64,000 nucleotides of DNA. It comes from Bacteroidales bacterium 6E (lineage in GTDB: Bacteria > Bacteroidota > Bacteroidia > Bacteroidales > Prolixibacteraceae). The notes under the pieces are model-generated. The model worked only from the letters and a program-made list of their open reading frames with translations. It did no database searches and was not told the DNA's origin. The DNA lies in contig DF970668.1 in NCBI GenBank assembly GCA_001270045.2, forward strand, positions 1 to 64,000, read 5' to 3'. The position numbers and the translations under genes are program-made. The first letter of the stretch is position 1; every line of letters begins with the position of its first letter. Below, in pieces: positions 36,481 to 44,199 of this stretch.

Positions 36481-37275
36481 TTATATTTCAAGATTCACGT
36501 TTGCACCAAAGACATGCTCTTCGTCACAGTCGGCCACCAAAATCCCGGAATATTGTCCGGGCACCGAATGCTCGATGTTCAGGAGAAACCGCACCGATGA
36601 ACCGGGATAAATCCTTTTGCGCTCGATGGTGACCACCTGCACCGGATTACCAGAGGCGTCAAACAGGCTGATTCCCACTTCGGGACGGACCGCCCTTTCG
36701 CCAATATTCTCGATGTCGACTTCCAGCTGGACAATGTTATTTTCCTTCTTCAGCTCCATCTTCGTGAACTGGAGATCCACCTTGCCGGTTTCGCCGATAT
36801 GCGTAATCACCTGGATGGCATACCGCATGACAGTCTGGATGGAAACCCCGCTCTGTGGCTTGGTGGGATCGGCCTCGATACCCTCCACCATGATCACGCT
36901 CCAGTAAGTCCCGTTCAGGGAATCGTTTTGCGGGACCGAAACCTCAAAATCGACCATCCGGGTTTCGTTGGGCTGCAGGGTAACCAGGAGTGAGCTGACC
37001 TCCACCCAGCGGGCATTAGACCTTGGCAAGGTACCCGGCTCGTCGTAGAAACTTTCTCCACCGGCCACATAACGGTAATCGACCTGGTACAACCTCACCG
37101 ACTTCACCTGGTCAGATGCGTTCTGGATCTCAATGCCACTGACGTAGCTGTCGCCAGGTGAAACCTGGTTCTCGTGCGTCAGTCCGTTGAGCACCATAAT
37201 GCTGGCCATGGAACCTGTCACGTTGGCGATAAGAAATATCAGTATGAAGAATAGAGTTTTGGTCGATGGTTTCAT
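36481..37275 (-). CDS. PapD-like two-domain periplasmic chaperone candidate
   Basis: 264 aa with a signal peptide ending GSMASIM. Two Ig-like domains follow. Domain 1 (~26-150) has VSPGDSYVSGIEIQNASDQVKSVRLYQVDY and the chaperone-style RWVEVSSLLVTLQPNETRMVDFEVSVP. Domain 2 (~160-264) has GKVDLQFTKMELKK… LEVDIENIGERAVRPEVGISLFD and ends VFGANVNLEI. The layout resembles PapD chaperones and the DUF916 proteins of Gram-positive WxL loci. Translational coupling to the usher-like gene argues for a joint role in folding and delivering the small exported proteins nearby. Classical PapD zipper Arg/Lys residues cannot be confirmed by eye. A terminator at 37348-37371 separates it from protein B, so it likely has its own promoter. 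Confidence 0.65.
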   Translation of the reverse strand: MKPSTKTLFFILIFLIANVTGSMASIMVLNGLTHENQVSPGDSYVSGIEIQNASDQVKSVRLYQVDYRYVAGGESFYDEPGTLPRSNARWVEVSSLLVTLQPNETRMVDFEVSVPQNDSLNGTYWSVIMVEGIEADPTKPQSGVSIQTVMRYAIQVITHIGETGKVDLQFTKMELKKENNIVQLEVDIENIGERAVRPEVGISLFDASGNPVQVVTIERKRIYPGSSVRFLLNIEHSVPGQYSGILVADCDEEHVFGANVNLEI

Positions 37276-37347
37276 AATTCATTCTTTTTATGGGAAACAC
37301 TGCCGGCTATAGCCATGACATTCTGAAATGATGTACGAATATAGCAT

Positions 37348-37371
37348 AAAAAAGACTCCTGAAAAGGAGCC
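37348..37371 (-). terminator. Terminator after subunit-like gene B
   Basis: On the minus strand GGCTCCT-TTTC-AGGAGTC (37354-37371, one G·U pair) is followed by six T. It lies ~90 bp past the stop of gene B and before the chaperone-like gene, which would allow B to be made in excess of chaperone and usher, as major subunits usually are. Confidence 0.85.
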
Positions 37372-37461
37372 TGTAATCCGGATCGGAAAATCAATTCCCA
37401 TCCTTTATATGCGTCTGTTATTCATCCTTATTGGTGTATCCGTGACACCGGGAGTATTCCA

Positions 37462-38043
37462 CTACTCGGTGATCTGGTAGGCGATCAGCAGGTCATCAGG
37501 CATGCCATTGGAATTTTGGGCAACCGCAGGATCAACTTCGAGGGAAAGCCTCACCAGGTGCCCGTTGCTTGAGCCCTTTCCGGTGAAGGAAGTCCCGATG
37601 CCGGTAATGATCTCGGCAGGTTCTTCGGTGATTTCGGTCCGGGAGATCGGCATGCCCGTTTGTCCTTTTGATGAACCGGAAGCAGGCCAGGTTTCCATGA
37701 CCAGTTTCACGCCCTTTGGCAATCCATTCTGCAGACGGGCAACCACTTTTCTGGGCTTACGGGATTCATCGAGCACCGAAGTATAGTTGATCCAGTATTC
37801 AGAAGGCTGGTTACCGTTGAGCCTGACATTTTGCAGGCAGGTACCGGGTTGGGAGGCATCACTTTGGGCATGGGCCGGATGGTCGCTTACCACGTTGACC
37901 AGTGCCACTTTGGGGACAACCGTCCGGATTTCATGTGAGGCGGTAGTCTGGGCATTCGCTGCCATACCGGCCATCACCATCAACACGATGACGAGCATCG
38001 AATGCTGAATGAAATTCCTTTTATGTTTACGATCACCTTTCAT
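37462..38043 (-). CDS. Exported subunit-like protein B of the usher-like locus
   Basis: 193 aa. The long N-terminal signal ends AANAQTT. Family blocks: VVPKVALVNV (42-51), WINYT (84-88), RKPRKVVARLQNGLPKGVKL (95-114), IITGIGTSFTG (145-155), NGHLVRLSLEV, and terminal strand LLIAYQITE. It matches protein C in length and motif positions. There is a lone Cys69 in the mature part. The gene has its own promoter with two palindromic sites upstream (38131-38167) and its own strong terminator, so it is a single-gene transcript. That pattern fits an abundant subunit. No catalytic motif is present. Confidence 0.7.
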   Translation of the reverse strand: MKGDRKHKRNFIQHSMLVIVLMVMAGMAANAQTTASHEIRTVVPKVALVNVVSDHPAHAQSDASQPGTCLQNVRLNGNQPSEYWINYTSVLDESRKPRKVVARLQNGLPKGVKLVMETWPASGSSKGQTGMPISRTEITEEPAEIITGIGTSFTGKGSSNGHLVRLSLEVDPAVAQNSNGMPDDLLIAYQITE

Positions 38044-38100
38044 TGAAACCTCCGGTTTTACTGACTTTCACGAAATCGCGAAAGTGTTGGACCTGAGATA

Positions 38101-38167
38101 TAAAGGTACGGTGTTCAGAAACAGGTTGTTCCACAAATTTGTGGACAAACTGTGGACAAATTTGTCC
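38101..38167 (-). promoter_or_regulatory. Promoter and paired palindromic operator upstream of subunit gene B
   Basis: Minus-strand TACCTTTA (38101-38108) is a near-match to TAnnTTTG. Upstream lie CCACAAATTTGTGG (38131-38144) and GGACAAATTTGTCC (38154-38167), two perfect 14-bp palindromes with centres 23 bp apart, about -42 and -65 from the expected start. Read as direct repeats, TTTGT[CG][CG] recurs about every 11-12 bp. Similar repeats occur upstream of gene A. A dedicated activator is inferred. Confidence 0.5.
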
Positions 38168-38286
38168 CATTTTTTCGGATGGTAAAACCAGCAGGTAAAA
38201 GAACGTTAAAAAAGGGAAGAAAAGATGTCAAGCTGTAATCTGAAAGATCTCTTTCGGTTTGCGAACCTATAGGATCAAGGTCCGGT

Positions 38287-38748
38287 TCAGACGGCAACCC
38301 GGATTCCAAGGGCTTCGGAGATCGAGCTCAGCAGTTCGCTGTGCAGGATGGGCTTCGGAACGAAATCGTTCATTCCCGATTCCCTGGCCAGCTGCCGGTC
38401 GCGCTCGGTGTTGTTCGAAGTCACCGCGATGATGGGCAGGTCGAGCTGCATTTCGTTGCGAATGACCCGGGTAGTTTCGTAACCGTTTAACCCCGGCATT
38501 TCAATATCCATCAGAACGAGATCGTATGGGTGGCGAAGAAGTTGTGAAATCGCTTCGTTGCCATTGTCCGCGATGTCGGCGGAGATTTTCCAGCTTTTCA
38601 AAAGAAGGCGGATCAGACTTTGATTGAAGGGATCGTCATCGACCGCCAGAACTTTGATGTTCTCAAGATCTTTCTCCCCTTCCCCGGCGCACCGGTCTTC
38701 GAGGGATCGACCAGCACGGTTATGTATGGGTAAGGTAGATGTAGACAT
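38287..38748 (-). CDS. Single-domain response regulator in the usher-like locus
   Basis: 153 aa. A ~30-residue polar N-terminal tail precedes a receiver domain: KVLAVDDDPFNQSLIRLLL (acidic DDD at ~37-39), DLVLMDIEMPGLNGYETTRVIR (phospho-acceptor Asp in LMDIEMPG), IIAVTSNNT and FVPKPI (Lys). No output domain. The receiver closely resembles the one at the end of the giant hybrid kinase at 39724-44109 (both DPF[NS]Q after the acidic patch, LMD[IL]EMPG, IIAV/VIAV), so it may accept phosphate from that kinase's Hpt domain. It sits between subunit genes A and B on the same strand. Confidence 0.88.
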   Translation of the reverse strand: MSTSTLPIHNRAGRSLEDRCAGEGEKDLENIKVLAVDDDPFNQSLIRLLLKSWKISADIADNGNEAISQLLRHPYDLVLMDIEMPGLNGYETTRVIRNEMQLDLPIIAVTSNNTERDRQLARESGMNDFVPKPILHSELLSSISEALGIRVAV

Positions 38749-38809
38749 GTATAGAACTTTTAAATTTTATGAATGAAAGGCAAACGGAGGGGGTGGAAGG
38801 AGCAGTTTA

Positions 38810-39352
38810 TTACTCGGTGATGGTGTAGGTAACGGTTACGGCAGTATTACCGGCAGCAAGATTTGCAACCTCATCCTCATCAACAGAGAGTTTATAAGTC
38901 AATGGGAAACCATTGTTTGAGGTGTTACCGGTATACCCTGAACCGATACCTGTAATCAAATCGGATGCAGTTGAACCGATTACAACATTAGCATTAGGAG
39001 CTCCGGTTGTACCTTTTCCACCAGTGTTAGTACCTGCAGTCACTTTCAAGGTCAATCCAGCAGGAACATTGGCAGCAACCTGGACTTTTCTGTCATTACC
39101 AGGTTTAAGAGAACTCAATCTTAGATAAATAGCTTCTGAACTGGTAACTTCAGTGAACCATTCACCTGCAGCGCTAAGGTTTGCAAATTGCAAGCTAACA
39201 CTATTGCTACCACCAGAACCTTCGACTACAGATATCATAGCCACTTGAGGGACATTTAAACTAACCGAATGGGTTGCCGATGTACTGACCTGAGCAAATG
39301 CGTTTACAAAAAAGAATAATGATACAATGATGGTTGAAAATAAAGCTTTCAT
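38810..39352 (-). CDS. Exported subunit-like protein A of the usher-like locus
   Basis: 180 aa with a short signal peptide ending NAFAQVS. Mature blocks match B and C: LNVPQVAMISVV (32-43), EWFTEVTSSEAIYLRLSS, DRKVQVAANVPAGLTLKV (87-104), LITGIGSGYTG (132-142), NNGFPLTYKLSV and last strand VTVTYTITE. The middle is Gly/Thr/Asn-rich (TNTGGKGTTGAPN), typical of exposed loops. Its DNA is more AT-rich than its neighbours. The upstream region (39353-39500) has several inverted repeats, more than any other gene here, suggesting tight control. It is probably a surface-fibre or secreted subunit; it might be the major one, as it is nearest the regulatory genes. Confidence 0.7.
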   Translation of the reverse strand: MKALFSTIIVSLFFFVNAFAQVSTSATHSVSLNVPQVAMISVVEGSGGSNSVSLQFANLSAAGEWFTEVTSSEAIYLRLSSLKPGNDRKVQVAANVPAGLTLKVTAGTNTGGKGTTGAPNANVVIGSTASDLITGIGSGYTGNTSNNGFPLTYKLSVDEDEVANLAAGNTAVTVTYTITE

Positions 39353-39399
39353 AATTATTAATTTTTAGTTGTTTGTAAATCTTTAAAAAATCGTCCGAT

Positions 39400-39475
39400 A
39401 TCAATTATTCCACAATTGTGCCACAATTTTACAATCATTGATTTTCAATGATTTACATTTTGGCATGAATGTAAA
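39400..39475 (-). promoter_or_regulatory. Cluster of inverted and direct repeats upstream of subunit gene A
   Basis: CACAATTGTG palindrome (39411-39420) forms part of an AATTGTGG direct repeat with 11-bp period on the minus strand. AATCATTGA-TTT-TCAATGATT (39433-39453) is a perfect 9-bp inverted repeat. TTTACATT…AATGTAAA (39452-39475) is another. All lie 59-123 bp before the ATG at 39352. The direct repeat resembles the TTTGT[CG][CG] repeats before gene B. Confidence 0.45.
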
Positions 39476-39541
39476 GTGTATTTTTATGAGACACTAAATC
39501 TCATTTTTATACACTGCGTAAAATCCATTTTTTGACTGGGG

Positions 39542-39598
39542 GATCCATTTTTTTATTCAAAAAAAACGGATCATAAAGCACATTTTAAGCGCTTTATG
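39542..39598. repeat. Two neighbouring AT-rich hairpins
   Basis: GATCC-A-TTTTTTT … AAAAAAAA-C-GGATC (39542-39572) forms a long A/T stem with one mismatch. CATAAAGC (39572-39579) pairs with GCTTTATG (39591-39598). They fill the 370-bp gap between the giant kinase gene and gene A, which otherwise shows no gene. Possible roles are termination of kinase transcription or promoter architecture. Confidence 0.45.
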
Positions 39599-39622
39599 TT
39601 AATTACGTTTAGGTAAACGGAG

Positions 39623-39717
39623 CAGTTCAGGGGTTGCCGGTGGCAAGCCCTGAACTGTATGGCAATCAAACATGCCCGCTGTCATCCTGATTCCGCAAGG
39701 CGGAAGAAGGATCCTCA
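39623..39717. repeat. REP-like palindromic elements downstream of the hybrid kinase gene
   Basis: 39623-39657: CAGTTCAGGG…CCCTGAACTG with inner TTGCC/GGCAA, a 15-bp stem with one mismatch and 3-nt loop. 39681-39715: GTCATCCTGA, then TTCCGC-AAG-GCGGAA, then GAAGGATCC, a nested hairpin of the widespread GTCATCCTGA…GGATC intergenic type. The inner TTGCC/GGCAA matches the hairpin at 3004-3026. Confidence 0.6.
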
Positions 39718-39723
39718 TGGCAA

Positions 39724-42700
39724 TTACATATTTGATAATTCGCTTGTGATTTCGTCGTGGAGTTTTGGGAACCAGTTGTTGAATTCTTCCATCATTCGCG
39801 GAATGTGGGTGTGAAGTTCGCTGTTGCCGGCATATTCGTTGATCTCCTTGATCTTGCCTGCAATCTCGTCGTTGGCCAGCATGGTCACGCTCGACTTGAG
39901 CTTGTGGGATACCTGCCTGAGTTTTTCAAAGTCGCCGTCGGCCCAGGCGGTTTGCATTTCGCCCGCATAACCCGGTACCACCTCGAGGAACTTCATCAGC
40001 ATCATTTTGGTGAGGGTGGCGTCATTTCCCATAGCCTTCCGTAGTTTGTCGACATCACTGCACTGAAGGGTCTCTTCAGGCTTTTCAATCACGGGGGTAT
40101 CAGGGATCCCGGGCGTTGAATCTTTAGGTTCGATACCCAGCCAGTAGACCACCTTAGAATAGAGTTCATCGGGCTTGCCAGGTTTGATGACATAATCGCG
40201 GAAGCCACTTTCGAAAGCCTTGCGGATGATGCGGTTGCTGATGCTGGCCGATACGGCAATGACCGGCATCTTCTTGCCCAGCTGGTTCTGTATCACATCA
40301 ATGGCCGAAAATCCATCCATACCCGGCATCTCCAGGTCCATCAGGATCAGGTCATAATCGTTGTTCCTCACCATTTCCACGGCATTTTCGCCGTTGGATG
40401 CCACATCTCCCTTCACTTTCCACTGCTGCAGCAGGGTTTTGCCATAGAGCTGGCTGAACGGGTCGTCCTCGACCAGCAGTATCGAGCGCCCTTCCAGCAA
40501 TCCGGGGGCCAGTGAGTCAATTTCCCTGATGGCCTCGGGACGGCTGCTTTCGGCATGGCCCCGAGCCAGCGAGAATACAAACCGGCTTCCCTCACCCAAC
40601 TTGCTTTCGACATGGATGGTACCCCCGTTTTTCTCCACAAATTCCTTGCAGAGCATCAGTCCGAGCCCCGATCCCTTTTCGTAATTGGTACCATAGGTAC
40701 TGTGCGAAAAATCGGTCTTGAAGAGGTTTGCGACCACCTCGGGCGTCATGCCCACACCATTGTCGGCAATCTCGACGAACACGTCGGTTCCCTGACTGTA
40801 GGCCGACAGGGTGATCACGCCATTGCGGGGGGTAAACTTGATGGAATTGTACAACAGGTTGCGCACCACCAGCTTCAGCGAGTCGATGTCAGCATGCACG
40901 GTCAGGGTATTGTCGAGCTTTTTGTCGATCCGGATCGACTTCAGGTTGGCCGACGATGAATAGAGTTCCACAATATCATGGATAACTTCGGCCAGGTTGA
41001 AATTCGAAGGCTTCACGTCGATGGCGTTCGACTGGAAACGTGCCCAGTTCAGCAGGTTTTCGAGGAGGTCGAAGGTATTGATGGCAGCCTTGCGCATATC
41101 CGAGAGCAGCTCGGCACGCATCGCCTCATCCTTCGCATAGTCGCCGGCCACCATTTCGATCATGGGGATCAGGTTACCGATGGGCCCCCTGAGGTCGTGG
41201 GCGATGATAGAGAAGAGCCGGTCGCGCGTAAAGATCGATTCCTTCAGTAGTTGCTCCGACTTCACCTTATCGGTAATATCTTCCTTGAGACCTATATAGT
41301 TGGTGATTTCACCATATTCATTCTTCACCGGGGCAATGATGGCCGATTCCCAATAGAATTCGCCGTTTTTCTTCCTGTTCTGGATTTGGCCCTTCCAGAG
41401 CCTGCCGTTCCGGATCTCACGCCAAAGGTCGGCATAGAAATCATGGTTATGCCGTCCCGATTTCAGTACCCGCGGATTGTTTCCGATCAGTTCTTCCTCG
41501 GCATACCCCGTCAGATGGGCAAACCAAGGATTGACATATTCAATATTGCCCTTCAGGTCGGTCACGACAATGCTGATAGGGCTCTGTTCCATGGCCTGGC
41601 TCAGGATCCGTATCTGACGGTTGGCTTTCCGGTTTTCGGTGATATCCCTGGTAAACACCAGCACATCCTCGCCGAAAGGAAGCAGTCGTGATTCGTAATA
41701 ATCGGTATCGTTGCCGTTCGACATGGTATATTCATAGGTAACCAGATTACCGGTTGTAAGCGCTTCCGTGATCTTCTCGAGGTGGAAGCCCGCATTCTCG
41801 CCAAACACCATGTTCAGGTCAGAGCCAACCACCTGATCCTCGGGAAGGAATGTCCTGTTCGATCCGTTGGTAAAGTACTCGCGGCACACTCCGTTCTTGT
41901 CATTGATAAACACCAGGTCGGGGGTTGCCTGCATCATGGCCCGCAGACGGTCGTTCTGCATCCTGATCTGGAATTCCTTTTCCTTGGTGGCCGTATAATC
42001 AATCACCGAACCTTTTATTCCGGTCATTTTGCCTTTGCGGATCACCGGCTTGACGATATGCTTGAGCCAGCGGATTTTCTGGTCGGGTAGGACGATCCGG
42101 TGTTCAAACTCGACAGCGGCCTTCAATTTGACTACTGTTGCATAAATCTTGTCGGATTTCAACAGGTCTTCGGGATGGATATAATTCCGGAGGAGCTCGT
42201 ACGAAGGTTTTACGGTGGATGGGATTCCGAACAAACGGCTGAAATTTCTCGACCATATGGTCTCCCCTGATTTCAGGTCGGTCTCCCAGTTCCCGAGTCC
42301 GGCCAGTTCCTGGGCATCATTCAGTGCCTCCTCGCTTTCGCGGAGAGCCTCTTCGGCCCTTTTCTGCTGTGTGATGTCGACCATCACCCCCGACTTGCCT
42401 GTCACTTCGCCATTCTTGCGGATTGACCGCGGCTTGGAGTGGAACCAGCGGATATCACCATCCTTTGTAATTCCCCTGAATTCGATATAATCGTATCTGA
42501 TCTCGTCCGATTTTTGGAGATACTCCATCAGCCAGGGCCGGTCGTCGGCATGGATCAGGCTCAGGAAGTTCCTGCCGATTACCTCCTGTATGGCATAGCC
42601 AGCCACTTTCTCGAAGACAGGGCTCATATATGTGATAACTCCCTGGTTATCTATCTCGTATATGATATCGTTCATCGATTCGACCAGGTTGCGGTACATC

Positions 42701-44109
42701 TCTTCACTTTGGAGAAGCTGTTCTTGCACCCTCAGCCTTTCCTGGCGGGCACGCAGTGTATTGATCCCATAGGCCAGGTCACCCGCCAGCCGTTCCAGCA
42801 AAGACTCTTCGTCCCTCGTAAAAACATGGGGCTTGTCGCCGTACACCTGAAAAGTCCCGAAGACCGCTCCGCTTTCATCTTTCAGCGGCAGGGCGATGCT
42901 CGAATGGTATCCATAAGCGATGGCCAAATCACGCCAGACTTTCACGCGGGGATCGGTGGCCACCTCCTGCACACAGACGGACTTGCCTGTGCGGATGGCC
43001 ATTCCCGATGGACCGGTCCCGTAAATTGACTCATCCGACCAGGATATATGCAGTTTTGATACATAATCGGTATGATCTCCGCCCCAGGCCATAGGTTTCA
43101 CCGAACGGTTCTCATCTTCCTGTTTGTACCCAACCCAGGCCAGTTTATATCCCACCTCGTCGCAAACGATGCGGCATATTTCGTTGAGGAGTTCCTGTTC
43201 ATCCGTTGCCCGGAGCATGGCCTGGTTGCAGAGGCTGAGGGCATTGATTTCACGGTTGAGGCGATCCTGCATCTCCTGGGCCTGCCTGCGGCGTGTGATG
43301 TCCCTGAGGCCGGCGATATTATAGGTTTTCCCGCCAATGGTGGCAAAAGCGGCACTTACTTCAGCATAAAACACAGACCCATCCTTCCGTCGGATTCGCA
43401 CGCTCTCGAGCAGGCTGGTCTTGCCCTTTCGTTTTCTCCTGAACTCCCTGATGATGGCACGGATGCCTTCCTCATCGTGGATATCCCCGATTCCCAAATT
43501 TGGAATCTCATCGGGTGAATAGCCCAGCATCTGGCAAATTTTGTCATTCCCCATCAGGAACTTCCGGGTATCCTGGTCAAAAATCAGCATCCCGTCGTTC
43601 GATGCCTCAAAGATGCCCCTGAAGCGGGACTCACTTTCCAGCAGCCGCTCCTGCATCTCCTTCATTTCGGCAATGCTCGATAAGGCACCGGTACCCCCGA
43701 TCAGAACACCTCCTTCATACAGGGGCACGGCCGACGTCCTAACCCACCTGACACTTCCATCCTTGTGGTGAATGCGGAATTCGAAATGCGAATTGCGCGG
43801 GTTTTCCATATAAGCAAAGGCCTCCAGCGCTTTCGCACGGTCTTCCTCCATGATTAGGCTGAAAAGATTGATGGGATAAAGTTCTGAGGGGGTATAACCT
43901 ATTATTCTTTCGATGGCCTGACTGACATATGTGATGGTGCCATCGAGCCGAACCTTGTATATGACATCATTGATGGACTCGACCATGTCCCTGAATCTGC
44001 CATCAAGGCTATCTGAAGGGGCAACAGGAGCCTTAACCGGCTTATCCCTGCCGCCCTGTCCCTCATTGCCGGGCATAGTATTCCCTGGATTTATATGCTG
44101 CTTATCCAT
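39724..44109 (-). CDS. Giant hybrid histidine kinase: six PAS, GAF, HisKA, HATPase, REC, Hpt
   Basis: 1461 aa with no membrane segments, so cytoplasmic. Order: PAS (~38-150, FRDMVESINDVIYKV), PAS (~165-285), GAF (~300-470, LSLCNQAMLRATDEQELLNEI… GTFQVYGDK), then four more PAS (~475-980, including SIVVTDLKGNIEYVNPWFAHLTGY). HisKA follows with SIIAHDLRGPIGNL (phospho-His), HATPase NLLYNSIKFTPRNG, DNGVGM and GSGLGLMLC, receiver ILLVEDDPF with Asp in LMDLEMPGMDG, and a C-terminal Hpt domain with phospho-His in VSHKLKSSVTML. This is a full phosphorelay protein able to pass phosphate to a separate receiver. Candidates are the neighbouring regulator at 38287-38748 and the sigma-54 regulator at 30909-32252. 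It is the first gene upstream of the subunit cluster on the same strand. The input is unknown. Confidence 0.93.
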   Translation of the reverse strand: MDKQHINPGNTMPGNEGQGGRDKPVKAPVAPSDSLDGRFRDMVESINDVIYKVRLDGTITYVSQAIERIIGYTPSELYPINLFSLIMEEDRAKALEAFAYMENPRNSHFEFRIHHKDGSVRWVRTSAVPLYEGGVLIGGTGALSSIAEMKEMQERLLESESRFRGIFEASNDGMLIFDQDTRKFLMGNDKICQMLGYSPDEIPNLGIGDIHDEEGIRAIIREFRRKRKGKTSLLESVRIRRKDGSVFYAEVSAAFATIGGKTYNIAGLRDITRRRQAQEMQDRLNREINALSLCNQAMLRATDEQELLNEICRIVCDEVGYKLAWVGYKQEDENRSVKPMAWGGDHTDYVSKLHISWSDESIYGTGPSGMAIRTGKSVCVQEVATDPRVKVWRDLAIAYGYHSSIALPLKDESGAVFGTFQVYGDKPHVFTRDEESLLERLAGDLAYGINTLRARQERLRVQEQLLQSEEMYRNLVESMNDIIYEIDNQGVITYMSPVFEKVAGYAIQEVIGRNFLSLIHADDRPWLMEYLQKSDEIRYDYIEFRGITKDGDIRWFHSKPRSIRKNGEVTGKSGVMVDITQQKRAEEALRESEEALNDAQELAGLGNWETDLKSGETIWSRNFSRLFGIPSTVKPSYELLRNYIHPEDLLKSDKIYATVVKLKAAVEFEHRIVLPDQKIRWLKHIVKPVIRKGKMTGIKGSVIDYTATKEKEFQIRMQNDRLRAMMQATPDLVFINDKNGVCREYFTNGSNRTFLPEDQVVGSDLNMVFGENAGFHLEKITEALTTGNLVTYEYTMSNGNDTDYYESRLLPFGEDVLVFTRDITENRKANRQIRILSQAMEQSPISIVVTDLKGNIEYVNPWFAHLTGYAEEELIGNNPRVLKSGRHNHDFYADLWREIRNGRLWKGQIQNRKKNGEFYWESAIIAPVKNEYGEITNYIGLKEDITDKVKSEQLLKESIFTRDRLFSIIAHDLRGPIGNLIPMIEMVAGDYAKDEAMRAELLSDMRKAAINTFDLLENLLNWARFQSNAIDVKPSNFNLAEVIHDIVELYSSSANLKSIRIDKKLDNTLTVHADIDSLKLVVRNLLYNSIKFTPRNGVITLSAYSQGTDVFVEIADNGVGMTPEVVANLFKTDFSHSTYGTNYEKGSGLGLMLCKEFVEKNGGTIHVESKLGEGSRFVFSLARGHAESSRPEAIREIDSLAPGLLEGRSILLVEDDPFSQLYGKTLLQQWKVKGDVASNGENAVEMVRNNDYDLILMDLEMPGMDGFSAIDVIQNQLGKKMPVIAVSASISNRIIRKAFESGFRDYVIKPGKPDELYSKVVYWLGIEPKDSTPGIPDTPVIEKPEETLQCSDVDKLRKAMGNDATLTKMMLMKFLEVVPGYAGEMQTAWADGDFEKLRQVSHKLKSSVTMLANDEIAGKIKEINEYAGNSELHTHIPRMMEEFNNWFPKLHDEITSELSNM

Positions 44110-44199
44110 TTAGTAGTCGGGTTATAGGCACAAAAATATAAATCCTTGTGAAATGATTGAGCATCAGGGGGAACAGAAAAACAAAAACAGGTTTAAATT

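Noticed and set aside
32281-39352. Gram-positive WxL surface system
   Set aside because: The small proteins lack W-x-L motifs and LPXTG anchors, and a Gram-negative barrel protein is present; only the chaperone-like protein resembles DUF916.
32281-39352. Classical Bacteroidales Mfa/FimA type V pili
   Set aside because: Type V subunits are lipoproteins cut by Arg-gingipain; none of the four proteins has a lipobox and the locus has an usher-sized barrel.
39681-39715. CRISPR repeat
   Set aside because: A single hairpin without regularly spaced copies or cas genes; better read as a REP-like element.
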